A DNA stretch of 64,000 nucleotides, taken from contig NZ_JBHYDM010000003.1 of the NCBI RefSeq assembly GCF_051860665.1, positions 248,001 to 312,000 of the forward strand, written 5' to 3'. Made by a program: the position numbers and the translations under genes. The notes under the pieces were generated by a model, which had not been told where the DNA came from, searched no databases, and worked only from the letters and a program-made list of their open reading frames with translations. The number at the start of each line of letters is the position of its first letter. The stretch's first letter is position 1. The stretch comes from Falsiroseomonas sp051860665. Its GTDB lineage: Bacteria; Pseudomonadota; Alphaproteobacteria; Acetobacterales; Acetobacteraceae. Positions 1-8,878 of the stretch are shown here, piece after piece.

Positions 1-809
1 CCGGCCTCCCCCATCGCCAGCCCATAGGCCAGGGCGCCGAGCATGGCCGCCTGGCCGAGCAGGGCGCCGGCCGCGCCCCCCCAGGCGCCGCGCCGGGCCA
101 GGGCCCGCTGCGCCTGGGCCAGCGCGGTGCCTTCGCGGGCCACCCGGGCGGCGGCGCGGGGCTCGGCGCCCGCGGCCAGCGTATCCTCGATGCCGGTCAG
201 CGGATCCACCACGGCGGCGCGCAGCGCGCCCTGGCTTTCCGCCACGCGCTGCCCGGCGGCCGCCGCCCCCGGCGCCAGCAGCGGTGGCAGCAGCAGGGCC
301 AGCGCCAGCGGCAGGGCCACCAGCGCCGCCAGCGAAGCGTCGATGGCGCCCAGGATCAGCGCGATGGCCAGCACCGCCGCCGCCCCCGCCACGCCCGGCA
401 CCAGGGCGCCGAGATAGACGCGGTCCAGCGCATCGATGTCGGACACCAGCCGCCCCAGCAGATCCCCCGCGCGGCGAAAACCAAGCCCGGCCGGCAGCCG
501 CTCGGCGAGCCTGCGAAAGAACCAGATGCGGGTATCGGCCAGCGCGCGGAAGGTGGCGGCGTGGGTCACCAGGCGTTCGAGGTAGCGCAGCAGGGGGCGC
601 AGGATGATGACCGGGCGCAGCCAGATCAGGGCTGCCGCGCCGCCGGTGAAGACCGCCGCCTGGGTCACGCCTTCCGCCACGCCGCGCCCGGCCAGGCCCA
701 GCAGGGCGAGGCCCGCCAGCACCGCGCCGCAGGCCACCGCCATGCCGGCCAGCAGCCAGCCCGCCCGGCCCCGCCACAAACCCAGGACCCGCAGGAGATC
801 AGCCGTCAT
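1..809 (-). CDS. cydC: Thiol reductant ABC exporter subunit CydC, N-terminal part (runs off the left edge)
   Basis: Only the first 269 codons are present; the gene continues beyond base 1. The visible part is the transmembrane half of an ABC exporter: several long hydrophobic stretches and the RYLERLVTH segment (about residues 60-70) typical of the CydC membrane domain. The ATPase half lies outside the window. With CydD it would form the inner-membrane heterodimer that exports cysteine and glutathione to the periplasm, needed for cytochrome bd and c assembly. The ATG overlaps the stop codon of the upstream cydD (ATGA), so the two are translationally coupled. Assignment rests on the CydD partner and this overlap; the fold alone would fit any type I exporter. 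Confidence 0.85.
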   Translation of the reverse strand, partial: MTADLLRVLGLWRGRAGWLLAGMAVACGAVLAGLALLGLAGRGVAEGVTQAAVFTGGAAALIWLRPVIILRPLLRYLERLVTHAATFRALADTRIWFFRRLAERLPAGLGFRRAGDLLGRLVSDIDALDRVYLGALVPGVAGAAAVLAIALILGAIDASLAALVALPLALALLLPPLLAPGAAAAGQRVAESQGALRAAVVDPLTGIEDTLAAGAEPRAAARVAREGTALAQAQRALARRGAWGGAAGALLGQAAMLGALAYGLAMGEA

Positions 810-2479
810 TCGCCCGCCATCCGCTGGCCCTGCGCGCGCCCTGCCTCGATCTCCAGCACCCGCCCCAGCGCCCGCTGCGCGGCCCGGCTATGGCTGGCGA
901 TGATCGCGGTCCGCCCGGTGCAGAGGCGGCGCAGGCTGTCCAGCACATCGGCCTCGGTCCCCGGGTCCAGATGCGCCGTCGGCTCGTCCAGCAGCACCAG
1001 GGGCGTGTCGCGCAGGAAGGCCCGCGCGATGGCGACCCGCTGTGCCTGGCCGCCGGACAGGCCGAAGCCGCCCTCCCCCACCTGCGTCTCCAGCCCCTGC
1101 GGCAGGGTCTTGGCGAAATCCGTCACGCGGGCGGCGGTGGCGGCGGCCTCCACCTCGGCGGCCGTCGCCTCCGGCCGGGCCAGCGCGATGTTCTCGCGGA
1201 TCGTGCCGCGGAACAGATGGGCGCGCTGGCCGACATAGGAGGAGAGGCGCCGCAGCTCGGCCGGCGCCAGCAGCGTGGCGTCCTGGCCATTGAGGGAAAT
1301 GCGCCCCGAATCCGGCCGCCGGAAACCCATCAGCAGCCGCAGGATGGAGGATTTGCCGGCGCCCGAAGGTCCGGCCAGCACCAGCGTCTCACCCGGCAGC
1401 ACCCGAAAGCTCAGGCCATCCAAGGCGGGCGCGCGGGTCGGGTCGTAGGTCAGGCGCACATCCTGGAAGCTGACCACCAGCTTGCCGGGCATCTCCTCCA
1501 GCTTCAGCCCGGCCTGCGCCTCGCCGTCCAGCAGCGGCGCCAGCTCGGCCGCCGCGCCGCGGGCGGAAAGGCGCTCGTGATAGGCCTGGGAGAAGGCGCG
1601 CAAGGGGGTGAACAGCGCCGGCACCAGCAGCAGGCAGAAGATCGCGCCCGCCGGGTCCGGATGGTTCTGGCCGAGCACCGCGCCGTGCCGGATGGCCAGG
1701 CAGGCGATGGCGCCTGCGGCCAGCGCCTCCATCGAGGCGGAGGAGAGGAAGGCCACCCGCAGCACCCGCATGGTGCGCTGGCGCAGATCCTCCGCCGCCC
1801 GGCCCAGCGCCTCCGCCTCGGCCTCCTGCCGCCGGAACAGCACCAGGGTGGGCAGGCCGCGCATGCGGTCCAGGAAGCGGCCGGACAGCAGATCCAGCGC
1901 GGCGAATTGCCGGCGGCTGGCCTGGGCGGCGCCGATGCCGGTCACCGCCATGGCGACCGGCACCAGAAGCGCGGCCACCAGCAGGATGGCGCCGCTGGTC
2001 GCATCCACGGCGAAGGCCGCGCCGGCGACAAGGATCGGGCCCGCGATGGCGAGGGCCGCCGCCGGCAGCCAGCGCGTCAGAAAGCCCTCCAGCGCCTCGA
2101 TCCGGTCCACCACCAGCGCGGCACCCTCGCCGACGCCGCGCGGGTCCTCCGTCGCGCGGGCCAGCAGCCGGTCGAAGACGGTGGCGCGCAGGCGGGCCTT
2201 GGCGGCCTCCCCGGCCGCGAGCAGCGCGCGTTCCTGCGCCACGCCCAGCCCGGCCGAGACCAGCGCCAGGGCGGCGACAGCCCCGAGCGCCGGCCAGCCA
2301 GCGGCGCCGAAACCCAGCAGGGTGGCGATGAGGCCCGCGATCAGCCAGGCCTGGGCGATGCCGATGAGGATCTGCGCAAGGCCGAGCGCCACGGGCAGGC
2401 CCAGCCGGCCGCGTGCCGCACGCGCCTCGCGCTGCAGCAGCGCCGACGCCGCATCCCCCCCCTGTCTCGCCCTGGTCAT
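806..2479 (-). CDS. cydD: Thiol reductant ABC exporter subunit CydD
   Basis: About 557 residues: six hydrophobic segments followed by an ABC ATPase domain. Walker A GPSGAGKSS is near residue 370, the signature LSGGQAQRVAIARA near 473 and Walker B LVLLDEPTAHLDP near 493. CydD pairs with CydC to export reductants (cysteine, glutathione) across the inner membrane. I chose the internal ATG at 2479 (MTRARQGG) because the 14 residues before it are not hydrophobic or family-like; the reading frame is open to another ATG at 2521. No clear Shine-Dalgarno precedes either. It is first in the operon, with cydC overlapping its stop by four bases. The cydAB oxidase genes are not seen and may lie to the left. 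Confidence 0.9.
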   Translation of the reverse strand: MTRARQGGDAASALLQREARAARGRLGLPVALGLAQILIGIAQAWLIAGLIATLLGFGAAGWPALGAVAALALVSAGLGVAQERALLAAGEAAKARLRATVFDRLLARATEDPRGVGEGAALVVDRIEALEGFLTRWLPAAALAIAGPILVAGAAFAVDATSGAILLVAALLVPVAMAVTGIGAAQASRRQFAALDLLSGRFLDRMRGLPTLVLFRRQEAEAEALGRAAEDLRQRTMRVLRVAFLSSASMEALAAGAIACLAIRHGAVLGQNHPDPAGAIFCLLLVPALFTPLRAFSQAYHERLSARGAAAELAPLLDGEAQAGLKLEEMPGKLVVSFQDVRLTYDPTRAPALDGLSFRVLPGETLVLAGPSGAGKSSILRLLMGFRRPDSGRISLNGQDATLLAPAELRRLSSYVGQRAHLFRGTIRENIALARPEATAAEVEAAATAARVTDFAKTLPQGLETQVGEGGFGLSGGQAQRVAIARAFLRDTPLVLLDEPTAHLDPGTEADVLDSLRRLCTGRTAIIASHSRAAQRALGRVLEIEAGRAQGQRMAGE

Positions 2480-2605
2480 GTCCCGGCGGAGAATAGGCCA
2501 GGGCGGCCCACCGGTCATCACCCCCCGGCGCTTCGGTTAACCAATCGGGCTTGCCCTGTGGTGCGAAAACCCCAACCTGCCGGCTTCCGCTGCCGGAGGC
2601 CCGCC

Positions 2606-3511
2606 ATGCTGCCCACCCATGGACGCTACGACTATGCCGGCTGGTCCGGCCGGACGCCCTATGCCTGGCCCGGCGGCGCGGCGCTGGCCGTCTATCTCGG
2701 CGTCAACCTGGAGCATTTCGCCTTCGCCGAGGGGCTGGGCGCGGAGCTGGCGGCCGGCGGGCCGCAGCCGGATGTGCTGAACTTCGCCTGGCGGGACTAC
2801 GGCAATCGCGTTGGCGCCTGGCGGCTGCTGGATCTGCTCGACGAATTGCGCCTGCCTGCCACGGTGCTGCTGAACAGCGCCATGTATGACTATGCGCCGG
2901 AGCTGGTGGCCGCGCATCGCGCCCGCGGCGATGAGATCGCAGGCCATGGCCGCACCAATTCCGAACGGCAATCGATCCTGCCGGAGGCCGAGGAAGCCGC
3001 GCTGATCGCCGAATCGACCGAGGCGATCCGCCGGCATGAGGGCCAGGCCCCGCGCGGCTGGCTCAGCCCCTGGATCGCCGAAAGCCGCACGACGCCCGAT
3101 CTGCTGGCGGAGGCGGGCTATGCCTATTCCATGAACTGGTGCGCCGATGATGCCCCGATCTGGATGCGGACCCGCGCGGGAAAGCTGCTCGCCATGCCCT
3201 ATCCGCAGGAGGTGAACGACATTCCCGCCATCGTCGGCCGCAAGGATGGCGCGGCGGCCTTTGCCGATATGATCCTGGACGATTTCCACGAGCGCCTGCA
3301 CCAGGTGCGGGACGGGCTGCCGCAGGTGATGGGCATCGCGCTGCACCCCTATATCATCGGCCAGCCGCATCGCATGCGGCAGCTGCGCCGCGCGCTGGGC
3401 GAGATCGCGCAGCATCGCGACACCATCTGGATCACCACCGCCGGCGCCATTTTCGAACACGTGGCAGCCCTGCCGCCCGGCGTGGTGCCGGGTTCGGAGT
3501 ATCCCGCATGA
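2606..3511 (+). CDS. Polysaccharide deacetylase family protein (PuuE/allantoinase-like subgroup)
   Basis: 301 residues resembling the NodB-type polysaccharide deacetylase fold in its PuuE-like branch: an early VNLEHFAF segment, NSAMYDYAPEL, GDEIAGHGRTN (histidine-bearing motif near residue 115) and HPYIIGQPHRMRQL near 246. Members hydrolyse N-acetyl groups of glycans or cyclic amide bonds such as allantoin; the substrate here cannot be decided. The start ATG is preceded by GGAGG six bases upstream, which selects it over a much longer open frame that runs antisense through cydD. No signal peptide is visible, so it is probably cytoplasmic, which favours a small amide substrate over a cell-wall polymer. 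Its stop overlaps the lipocalin start. Confidence 0.75.
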   Translation: MLPTHGRYDYAGWSGRTPYAWPGGAALAVYLGVNLEHFAFAEGLGAELAAGGPQPDVLNFAWRDYGNRVGAWRLLDLLDELRLPATVLLNSAMYDYAPELVAAHRARGDEIAGHGRTNSERQSILPEAEEAALIAESTEAIRRHEGQAPRGWLSPWIAESRTTPDLLAEAGYAYSMNWCADDAPIWMRTRAGKLLAMPYPQEVNDIPAIVGRKDGAAAFADMILDDFHERLHQVRDGLPQVMGIALHPYIIGQPHRMRQLRRALGEIAQHRDTIWITTAGAIFEHVAALPPGVVPGSEYPA

Positions 3512-4035
3512 AGCGCGCCCTGGTTGCTGTCCTGCTGCTTCTCGGCGCCTGCGCCACCGCACCCGATCGGCCGCCGGTGGCGACGGTGCCGCAGGTGGAT
3601 CTCGCCCGCTATGCCGGCACCTGGTTCGAGATTTCCCGCATTCCGAACAGCTTCCAGGACGGTCCGCGCGGCTGCACCCATACCACCGCCACCTATACCC
3701 CGCGGCCGGATGGCAGGGTGGGCGTGGTGAACCGGTGCCTGGACAATGCCGGTGCGCCGCGGCTGGCGGAGGGCGAGGCCTATGTCGTGGAGGGCAGCGG
3801 CAATGCGAAGCTGCGCGTCAGCTTCTTCTGGCCCTTCTACGGCGACTACTGGGTGATCGGGCTGGATCCCGGCTATCGCTGGGCCGTGGTGGGCGCGCCG
3901 GGGCGCGACTACCTCTGGATCCTGTCGCGCCGGCCGGCCCTTGCGCCGGGCTACTATGCCGAGGCCGTGGGCATCGCCGCCGCGCAGGGATTCGTCGTCA
4001 GCCGCCTGCAGACCACACCGCAGGAGGCGCCGTGA
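3508..4035 (+). CDS. blc: Lipocalin family lipoprotein (Blc-like)
   Basis: 175 residues. The N-terminus MKRALVAVLLLLGAC is a lipoprotein signal with lipobox LGAC, so the mature protein is probably lipid-anchored, likely in the outer membrane. The lipocalin signature YAGTWFEISRIPN follows at about residue 32, and the conserved pieces DPGYRWAVVG and YLWILSR are in the second half. Bacterial lipocalins bind fatty acids or lysophospholipids and are linked to envelope stress and lipid transport. The start overlaps the deacetylase stop (ATGA) and the stop overlaps the next start by one base (TGATG), so all three genes appear co-transcribed and coupled. Confidence 0.9.
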   Translation: MKRALVAVLLLLGACATAPDRPPVATVPQVDLARYAGTWFEISRIPNSFQDGPRGCTHTTATYTPRPDGRVGVVNRCLDNAGAPRLAEGEAYVVEGSGNAKLRVSFFWPFYGDYWVIGLDPGYRWAVVGAPGRDYLWILSRRPALAPGYYAEAVGIAAAQGFVVSRLQTTPQEAP

Positions 4036-5132
4036 TGTCCTGGTCCATCCCGCTCGGCCGCATCGCGGGCACCGAGATCCGGCTGCACCTGACCTTCCTG
4101 CTGCTGCTGGCCTGGATCGGCGTCGCGCATGGCCTGCAGGGCGGGCTGCCGGCGGCGGTGGAGGGCATCGTCTTCATCTGCCTGCTCTTCGGCTGCGTGC
4201 TGCTGCACGAATTCGGCCATGTCGCCGCCGCCCGCCGCTATGGCGTGCGCACACCGGACATCACCCTGCTGCCGATCGGGGGTGTCGCACGGCTGGAGCG
4301 AATTCCGGACAAGCCGGCGGAGGAGCTGGTGGTGGCGCTGGCCGGGCCGGCGGTGAATGTGGTGATCGCGCTGCTGCTGTTCCTGGCGCTCGGCGGCCTG
4401 CCGGCGATGGAGGCCGCGGCCAATCTGGAGAATCCCGCGCATGGCATGCTGGCGCGGCTGTTCTGGGTGAATGTGACGCTGGTGGTCTTCAACCTTCTGC
4501 CGGCCTTCCCCATGGATGGCGGCCGCGTGCTGCGGGCGCTGCTGGCCATGCGGCTGGGCGCACGGCGGGCGACGGAGATCGCCTCCGGCATCGGGCAGGT
4601 GCTGGCCTTCGGGCTGGGGCTGCTGGGCCTGCTGAACGGGGCGCCGCTGATGGTCTTCGTGGCGCTCTTCGTCTGGCTCGGCGCGCAGGCGGAGGCGCAG
4701 GCGGTGCAACTGCGCGAATTGTCCCGCGGCATGACGGCCGAGGACGCCATGATCACCCGCTTCGAGAGCCTGCCCGTGACGGCGCGCATCGCCGATGCGG
4801 CGGAACTGCTGATCCGCACCGCGCAGACCGATTTTCCGGTGGTGGACGGCGGCGGAAGGCTGCGCGGCATCCTGACCCGCAGCGACCTGGTCCGCGCCCT
4901 GCAGCAGGACGGACCGGATGCACCGGTGCTGGAGGCGATGCGGCGCGAGGTGCCGGTGGTGCCGCATCGCACGGCGCTGGAGGAGGCGCTGCGCGTGATG
5001 CAGGAGGCTGCGGGCCCGATCGGCGTGGTGGATTCGGGCGGCCGCCTGATCGGCGTGCTGACGCACGAGAACCTGGGCGAGATGCTGATGCTGGAGGCGG
5101 CGCGCGCGGGCCAGGCGGCGCGCGCCAGCTGA
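4035..5132 (+). CDS. Site-2 protease family (M50) membrane protease with two CBS domains
   Basis: 365 residues. The zinc site HEFGH is at residues 58-62 inside a transmembrane segment, and the third metal-ligand motif NLLPAFPMDGGRV is at about 153-165 (Asp161). Several more hydrophobic segments are followed by a C-terminal pair of CBS domains (about 225-365), which usually sense adenosine nucleotides. The family cleaves transmembrane substrates such as anti-sigma factors within the inner membrane. The start overlaps the lipocalin stop; a GTG one codon earlier is possible. Its substrate is unknown. The link to a lipocalin and a deacetylase suggests, by inference only, an envelope function. Confidence 0.88.
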   Translation: MSWSIPLGRIAGTEIRLHLTFLLLLAWIGVAHGLQGGLPAAVEGIVFICLLFGCVLLHEFGHVAAARRYGVRTPDITLLPIGGVARLERIPDKPAEELVVALAGPAVNVVIALLLFLALGGLPAMEAAANLENPAHGMLARLFWVNVTLVVFNLLPAFPMDGGRVLRALLAMRLGARRATEIASGIGQVLAFGLGLLGLLNGAPLMVFVALFVWLGAQAEAQAVQLRELSRGMTAEDAMITRFESLPVTARIADAAELLIRTAQTDFPVVDGGGRLRGILTRSDLVRALQQDGPDAPVLEAMRREVPVVPHRTALEEALRVMQEAAGPIGVVDSGGRLIGVLTHENLGEMLMLEAARAGQAARAS

Positions 5133-5137
5133 TTGGT

Positions 5138-5974
5138 TCAGCCCAGTTCCAGGCTCATCCCGCCGAACAGCCGTTCGGCGCGGATCTGCGGCGCGGGGCC
5201 GGTGTACATGCGCGCGCACTCGAAGCCCGGCGTCAGGCCGAGACCCTCGGCCAGCGCCACGGCGGCGCGATGCGGCTCCGGCACATCGATGAAGACGGGG
5301 CCTTCCGGCACGCGGGCGATCAGCGCGGCGGCCAGGGCCTGCGCCACCTCCGGCGTCTCGGCGGTCAGCGGGCCGATCTTGTGGCCCTCCCGCGCCGGGC
5401 GGATCACGCCGAAGCCGGTGACCGCGCCATCCGAGACATGCGCCAGCGCCACATGGCCGGGCTGGGCGATCCAGGCGCGCAGATAGGCTTCCCGAGTTGC
5501 CGGGAAGACGCTGCGATCCAGCGCGGAAAGTGCGGCGAAGGGGACGTCCCCGGCCGGCACGATGCCCTGCGCCGGCACGGGCGGGCGAGCGGGCAGGCCG
5601 CCGAAGCGGATGGTGTTCCAGGCGAGCCGGAATCCGGATTTGCGGTAGTTCGCCTGCTGCGCCACCACGCCATCCAGGCCGATCAGCCTACCTTCCAGCT
5701 GCGCCATGGCCGCGCGCCACACGGCCATGCCATGCCCCTGCCCGCGCAGCTCCGGCCGCGCGATGTAGAAGCCGATGAAGCCGAAATCCGTCCCATACCG
5801 CGTGGCGGAGATGACGCTGAGCAGCGCGCCGTCTTCCTCCATGGCCAGGAACAGGCCCGGGTCCTGGATGAGGAAGCAGGGCAGGTCCGAAAGGCCGGGA
5901 TTCCAGCCCTCGGCGGCGGCCCATTCGACGGCGGTCGCGGCCTGCGCCGCGCTCAGGGTGATGAGGCGTGCCAT
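5138..5974 (-). CDS. GNAT family N-acetyltransferase, two-domain (YitH-like)
   Basis: 278 residues. The N-terminal half is a GNAT domain: the acetyl-CoA pyrophosphate-binding motif is ELRGQGHGMAVW at about 74-85, with GFIGFYIARP just before it. The C-terminal half (from about residue 150) resembles the second GNAT-like domain of the YitH group. It would transfer an acetyl group from acetyl-CoA to an amine; the substrate is unknown. It is last in the minus-strand hut operon, its ATG one base after the SDR stop, so it is probably co-expressed with histidine degradation. Acetylation of a pathway intermediate is possible, but nothing in the sequence shows it. A longer frame upstream lies antisense to no known gene and is not needed. 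Confidence 0.8.
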   Translation of the reverse strand: MARLITLSAAQAATAVEWAAAEGWNPGLSDLPCFLIQDPGLFLAMEEDGALLSVISATRYGTDFGFIGFYIARPELRGQGHGMAVWRAAMAQLEGRLIGLDGVVAQQANYRKSGFRLAWNTIRFGGLPARPPVPAQGIVPAGDVPFAALSALDRSVFPATREAYLRAWIAQPGHVALAHVSDGAVTGFGVIRPAREGHKIGPLTAETPEVAQALAAALIARVPEGPVFIDVPEPHRAAVALAEGLGLTPGFECARMYTGPAPQIRAERLFGGMSLELG

Positions 5975-5975
5975 G

Positions 5976-6731
5976 TCAGTGCATGATGTCCCCGCCATTC
6001 GGCGACAGCGTGGCGCCGACGAAGAAGTCGCCCCCCGGTGAGGAGGCCAGCAGCAGCGCGGCGGCGGCGATCTCCTCCGGCTGGCCGACGCGGCCGATGG
6101 GCAGCTTCGCGCCGGTGCGCTCCGCCCATTCCGCACCGAGCTGCGCCGTGAGGTCGGTGGCGACCGGCCCCGGCGCGATGGCATTGACCAGGATGCCCTT
6201 GGGCGCGCCCTCATGCCCCAGCGCGCGGGTCATGCCGATCAGCGCCGCCTTGGCGGTGCAATAGGGCACGATATTCGCCGCGCCCTTCAGGCCGAGCTGG
6301 CTGGCCGTGGTGATGATGCGGCCGCGGCCGCGCGCGGCCATGCCGTCCCAAACCGCCTGGGCGGCGAAGAAGCTGGCTTTCACATGCACGTTCATCACCC
6401 GGTCGAACATGTCTTCCGTGATGGTCTCGATGGGGCCGCGGATGTTCAGGCCGGCATTGTTCACCAGGATGTCGCAGGGGCCAAGTTTTTGCTCCGCCTC
6501 GGTGATGAAGGCGCGGAGCGCGGGCAGGTCCGCGACATCGACGGAGGCGGCGAAGGCGCGGCGCCCGAGGGCCTCGATCTGCGCGATGACGGGGGCGGCG
6601 CCTTCGGCGTCATTCAGGTGGCAGAAGGCGATATCGGCGCCTTCGCGGGCAAACAGCAGCGCGATGGCCCGCCCGATGCCGCGGCTGCCGCCGGTGATGA
6701 CCGCCACCTGGCCGTCCAACTGTCCACTCAT
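5976..6731 (-). CDS. SDR family oxidoreductase (classical 3-oxoacyl-ACP reductase type)
   Basis: 251 residues with a complete classical short-chain dehydrogenase set: the nucleotide-binding TGGSRGIG at 13-20, NNAG at 91-94, and catalytic Ser144, Tyr157 and Lys161 (YCTAK). The C-terminal SPNGGDIMH is typical of FabG-like and sugar/polyol SDRs. It would reduce a ketone or oxidise an alcohol with NAD(P)H; the substrate is unknown. Its ATG overlaps the hutF stop (ATGA), placing it inside the hutC-hutF operon. An SDR is not a known step of histidine catabolism, so its presence here is unusual. It could act on imidazole lactate- or pyruvate-type side products, which is only a guess. Confidence 0.85.
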   Translation of the reverse strand: MSGQLDGQVAVITGGSRGIGRAIALLFAREGADIAFCHLNDAEGAAPVIAQIEALGRRAFAASVDVADLPALRAFITEAEQKLGPCDILVNNAGLNIRGPIETITEDMFDRVMNVHVKASFFAAQAVWDGMAARGRGRIITTASQLGLKGAANIVPYCTAKAALIGMTRALGHEGAPKGILVNAIAPGPVATDLTAQLGAEWAERTGAKLPIGRVGQPEEIAAAALLLASSPGGDFFVGATLSPNGGDIMH

Positions 6732-8092
6732 GCCAAGAGTCTCCGCATTGCGGCGCCAAACTGGTCCCGAATGGCCATGGCGTCGATATGCCGCCCGGCC
6801 TCCACCACCGCGCGGCCGCCGACGATGACGGTGCGGACGGGGTTGGACTGGCCGCTGAAGACCCAGGCGTCGAGCAGCGCATCCCCCTCTCGCCCCAGCA
6901 GGGTGGGGTGCTGCGAGTCGAGCTCGACGAGATCGGCGCGCATCCCCGGCGCGAGGGCGCCGATCCGCCGCCCGCTGGCCTGGGCGCCGCCGGCCAGGGC
7001 GGCATCCAGCAGGGTGCGGCCGGGATGCGGGTTCTGGTCGGCGGTGGCGATGGAGCGGGCATTGTCGCGCAGGCGCTGGCTGGTCTCCAGCTGGCGCAAC
7101 TCCTCGCGCGGCGCGGTGCCGACATGGCTGTCCGTGCCGACGCCGAAGCGGCCACCGGCGGCGAGAAAGTCGGGTAGCGCGAAGATGCCGTCGCCGAGCG
7201 AGGCCTCCGTCGTCGGGCAGAGGCCGGCGACGGCGCCACTGCGCGCCAGGCCCGTGATCTCGGCGGCCTCCATATGCGTCGCGTGGATCAGCACCCAGCG
7301 CGCATCGAGCGGCGCATGGTCCAGCAGCCACTGCACCGGCCGCGCGCCGGTGGCGGCCAGGCATTCCGCGACTTCCTTCGGCTGTTCGGCGGCGTGGATA
7401 TGGATGGGGCCGGCGAAATCCTGGATCGCGCGCAGCATCTCGGGCGTGACGGCTCGCAGCGAATGCGGGGCGAGGCCGAGTGCCATCTGCGGGTCGTCGC
7501 CGATGGCGGCGCGCGTGGCCTCCACGATGGCGAAGAAGCCGTCGAGATCGTTCAGGAAGCGCCGCTGCCCCTCATGCGGCGCCACGCCGAAGATGCCGCC
7601 GTGGCGGTAGAGCGAGGGCAGCATGGTGAGCCCGAGGCCCGTCCGCCGCGCAGCTGCGATGTTTCGCCGTGCCATTTCCGCACGGTCCGCATAGGGCGTG
7701 CCGTCCGGCTGGTGGTGCAGGTAATGAAACTCGCACAAACTCGAAAAACCGTGCTCCAGAAGCTCGACGTGGAGCTGCGCGGCGACGGCCTCGGCATCCT
7801 CGGGCGCGAAACGGCCGACGAAGCGGTACATGGTCTCGCGCCAGGTCCAGAAACTGTCCTGGCCCATCGGGCTGCGGCGTTCGGCGCCACCGGCCATGGC
7901 GCGCTGGAAGGCGTGGGAGTGCAGGTTCGGGACGCCTGGCACGACGGCGCCGGTAAGCCGGCGGGTGGTTCCCAGCGGCGCGGCATCGGCGGTGACGGCG
8001 GTGATGAAGCCGGCGGCATCGGCCTCGATCAGCACGTCCCGCGCCCAGCCCTGCGGCAGCAGCGCGGCGCTGGCTAGGAAGGTCTTGGTCAT
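6728..8092 (-). CDS. hutF: Formimidoylglutamate deiminase HutF
   Basis: 454 residues of the amidohydrolase superfamily. Metal-site motifs are visible in order: NLHSHAFQRAMAG (about residues 57-69), HIHAAEQPKEV near 237 and GVGTDSHVG near 315. HutF converts N-formimino-L-glutamate to N-formyl-L-glutamate plus ammonia, the branch of histidine degradation that spares tetrahydrofolate. It sits directly after hutC, whose stop overlaps its start region, and before the SDR with an ATGA overlap. The identification is supported by the adjacent hutC and the divergent hutUHI. The next enzyme, N-formylglutamate deformylase HutG, is not in this window. Confidence 0.93.
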   Translation of the reverse strand: MTKTFLASAALLPQGWARDVLIEADAAGFITAVTADAAPLGTTRRLTGAVVPGVPNLHSHAFQRAMAGGAERRSPMGQDSFWTWRETMYRFVGRFAPEDAEAVAAQLHVELLEHGFSSLCEFHYLHHQPDGTPYADRAEMARRNIAAARRTGLGLTMLPSLYRHGGIFGVAPHEGQRRFLNDLDGFFAIVEATRAAIGDDPQMALGLAPHSLRAVTPEMLRAIQDFAGPIHIHAAEQPKEVAECLAATGARPVQWLLDHAPLDARWVLIHATHMEAAEITGLARSGAVAGLCPTTEASLGDGIFALPDFLAAGGRFGVGTDSHVGTAPREELRQLETSQRLRDNARSIATADQNPHPGRTLLDAALAGGAQASGRRIGALAPGMRADLVELDSQHPTLLGREGDALLDAWVFSGQSNPVRTVIVGGRAVVEAGRHIDAMAIRDQFGAAMRRLLA

Positions 8093-8814
8093 GCGTCCCG
8101 TATTCCTGGTTGCGGCGCCTCGCGCAATGGGCGGGAGCGGCCGGTGAAGGCGTGGCGGTCGCCGGGATAGGTCAAGCGGACGGCGGTGACAGCCTCCTCG
8201 CCGCGAAAGCTGCGGCGGTCCAGCACCAGGCAGGCGGCGCCCGGCGCGATGCCGAGCCGGCCGGCGGTGTCCGCATCCGCCGCGATGGCGCTGATGCGAT
8301 GCTCGGCCTCCGTCCAGGGCACGCGGTCCAGCAGCCAGGAGCCGGGCGGCGTTTTCTCGAATCTCTCGGCGCGCGCTTCGGGGACGGCGTGCAGGCTGAT
8401 GAGGCGGTCCTCCAGCGCCATGGCCAGGCCGCCGGCCTCGTGCCGCACCACCAGCGCCAGCACGCGGGCGCCGCGCGGCAGGGCGCCCAGCCGGGCGCGA
8501 TCCTCGGCCGTGGCGGCCCGCAGCGCGCGGGACAGCACGGCGTGGCGATGGCCGGGGCCGATAGTGGCGCGGAGGTCAGGAATGCCGAGCAGCGCCTCCT
8601 CCGCCCGCGGTGCGGCCACGAAGCTGCCGGCCTTGCGGCGGCGCACCACAAGGCCGGCCGCCACAAGATCGGCCAGCGCCCGGCTCGCCGTCATCCGCGC
8701 CACGCCGTGTTCCGCGACCAGTTCGACCTCGGAGGGCAGCTTGTCGCCCGGGCGGAGCGCGCCGGAGAGGATGCGCGCCTCGATCTCGGCGCGGATGGCG
8801 GCGTGACGGGTCAT
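8089..8814 (-). CDS. hutC: Histidine utilisation repressor HutC (GntR family, UTRA domain)
   Basis: 241 residues: an N-terminal GntR winged helix (about 1-65, with LSGALRPGDKLPSE and MTASRALADLVAAGLVV) and a C-terminal UTRA effector domain (about 80-241). HutC represses hut genes until urocanate binds. I took the ATG at 8814; another ATG at 8832 lies inside the operator palindrome and would add six residues. Neither has a Shine-Dalgarno, so the message may be leaderless or start further upstream. It is the first gene of the minus-strand operon, and the palindrome at 8818-8835 lies four bases from the start codon, which fits autorepression. Confidence 0.92.
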   Translation of the reverse strand: MTRHAAIRAEIEARILSGALRPGDKLPSEVELVAEHGVARMTASRALADLVAAGLVVRRRKAGSFVAAPRAEEALLGIPDLRATIGPGHRHAVLSRALRAATAEDRARLGALPRGARVLALVVRHEAGGLAMALEDRLISLHAVPEARAERFEKTPPGSWLLDRVPWTEAEHRISAIAADADTAGRLGIAPGAACLVLDRRSFRGEEAVTAVRLTYPGDRHAFTGRSRPLREAPQPGIRDA

Positions 8815-8817
8815 GCG

Positions 8818-8835
8818 ATTATGTCTAGACATAAT
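8818..8835. promoter_or_regulatory. Probable HutC operator in the hutC-hutU divergent promoter
   Basis: ATTATGTCTAGACATAAT is an 18-bp perfect inverted repeat with core TGTCTAGACA. It lies in the 64-bp gap between the divergent hutC and hutU starts. GntR/HutC-type repressors bind short palindromes of this kind; YvoA/NagR operators share the TCTAGA core. The CATAAT half could serve as a -10 element in either direction, though no matching -35 is evident. Binding would repress both arms together. The assignment to HutC is inferred from position and family. Confidence 0.8.
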
Positions 8836-8878
8836 CTTTGTCAGCCGCAATGCTGGATGAAAGCCCCGGAGAGCCTCG

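Noticed and set aside
890..2605. Long open frame on the plus strand across cydD leading into the deacetylase
   Set aside because: It is the antisense of cydD in a GC-rich codon-biased region; the real deacetylase begins at 2606 after a GGAGG site.
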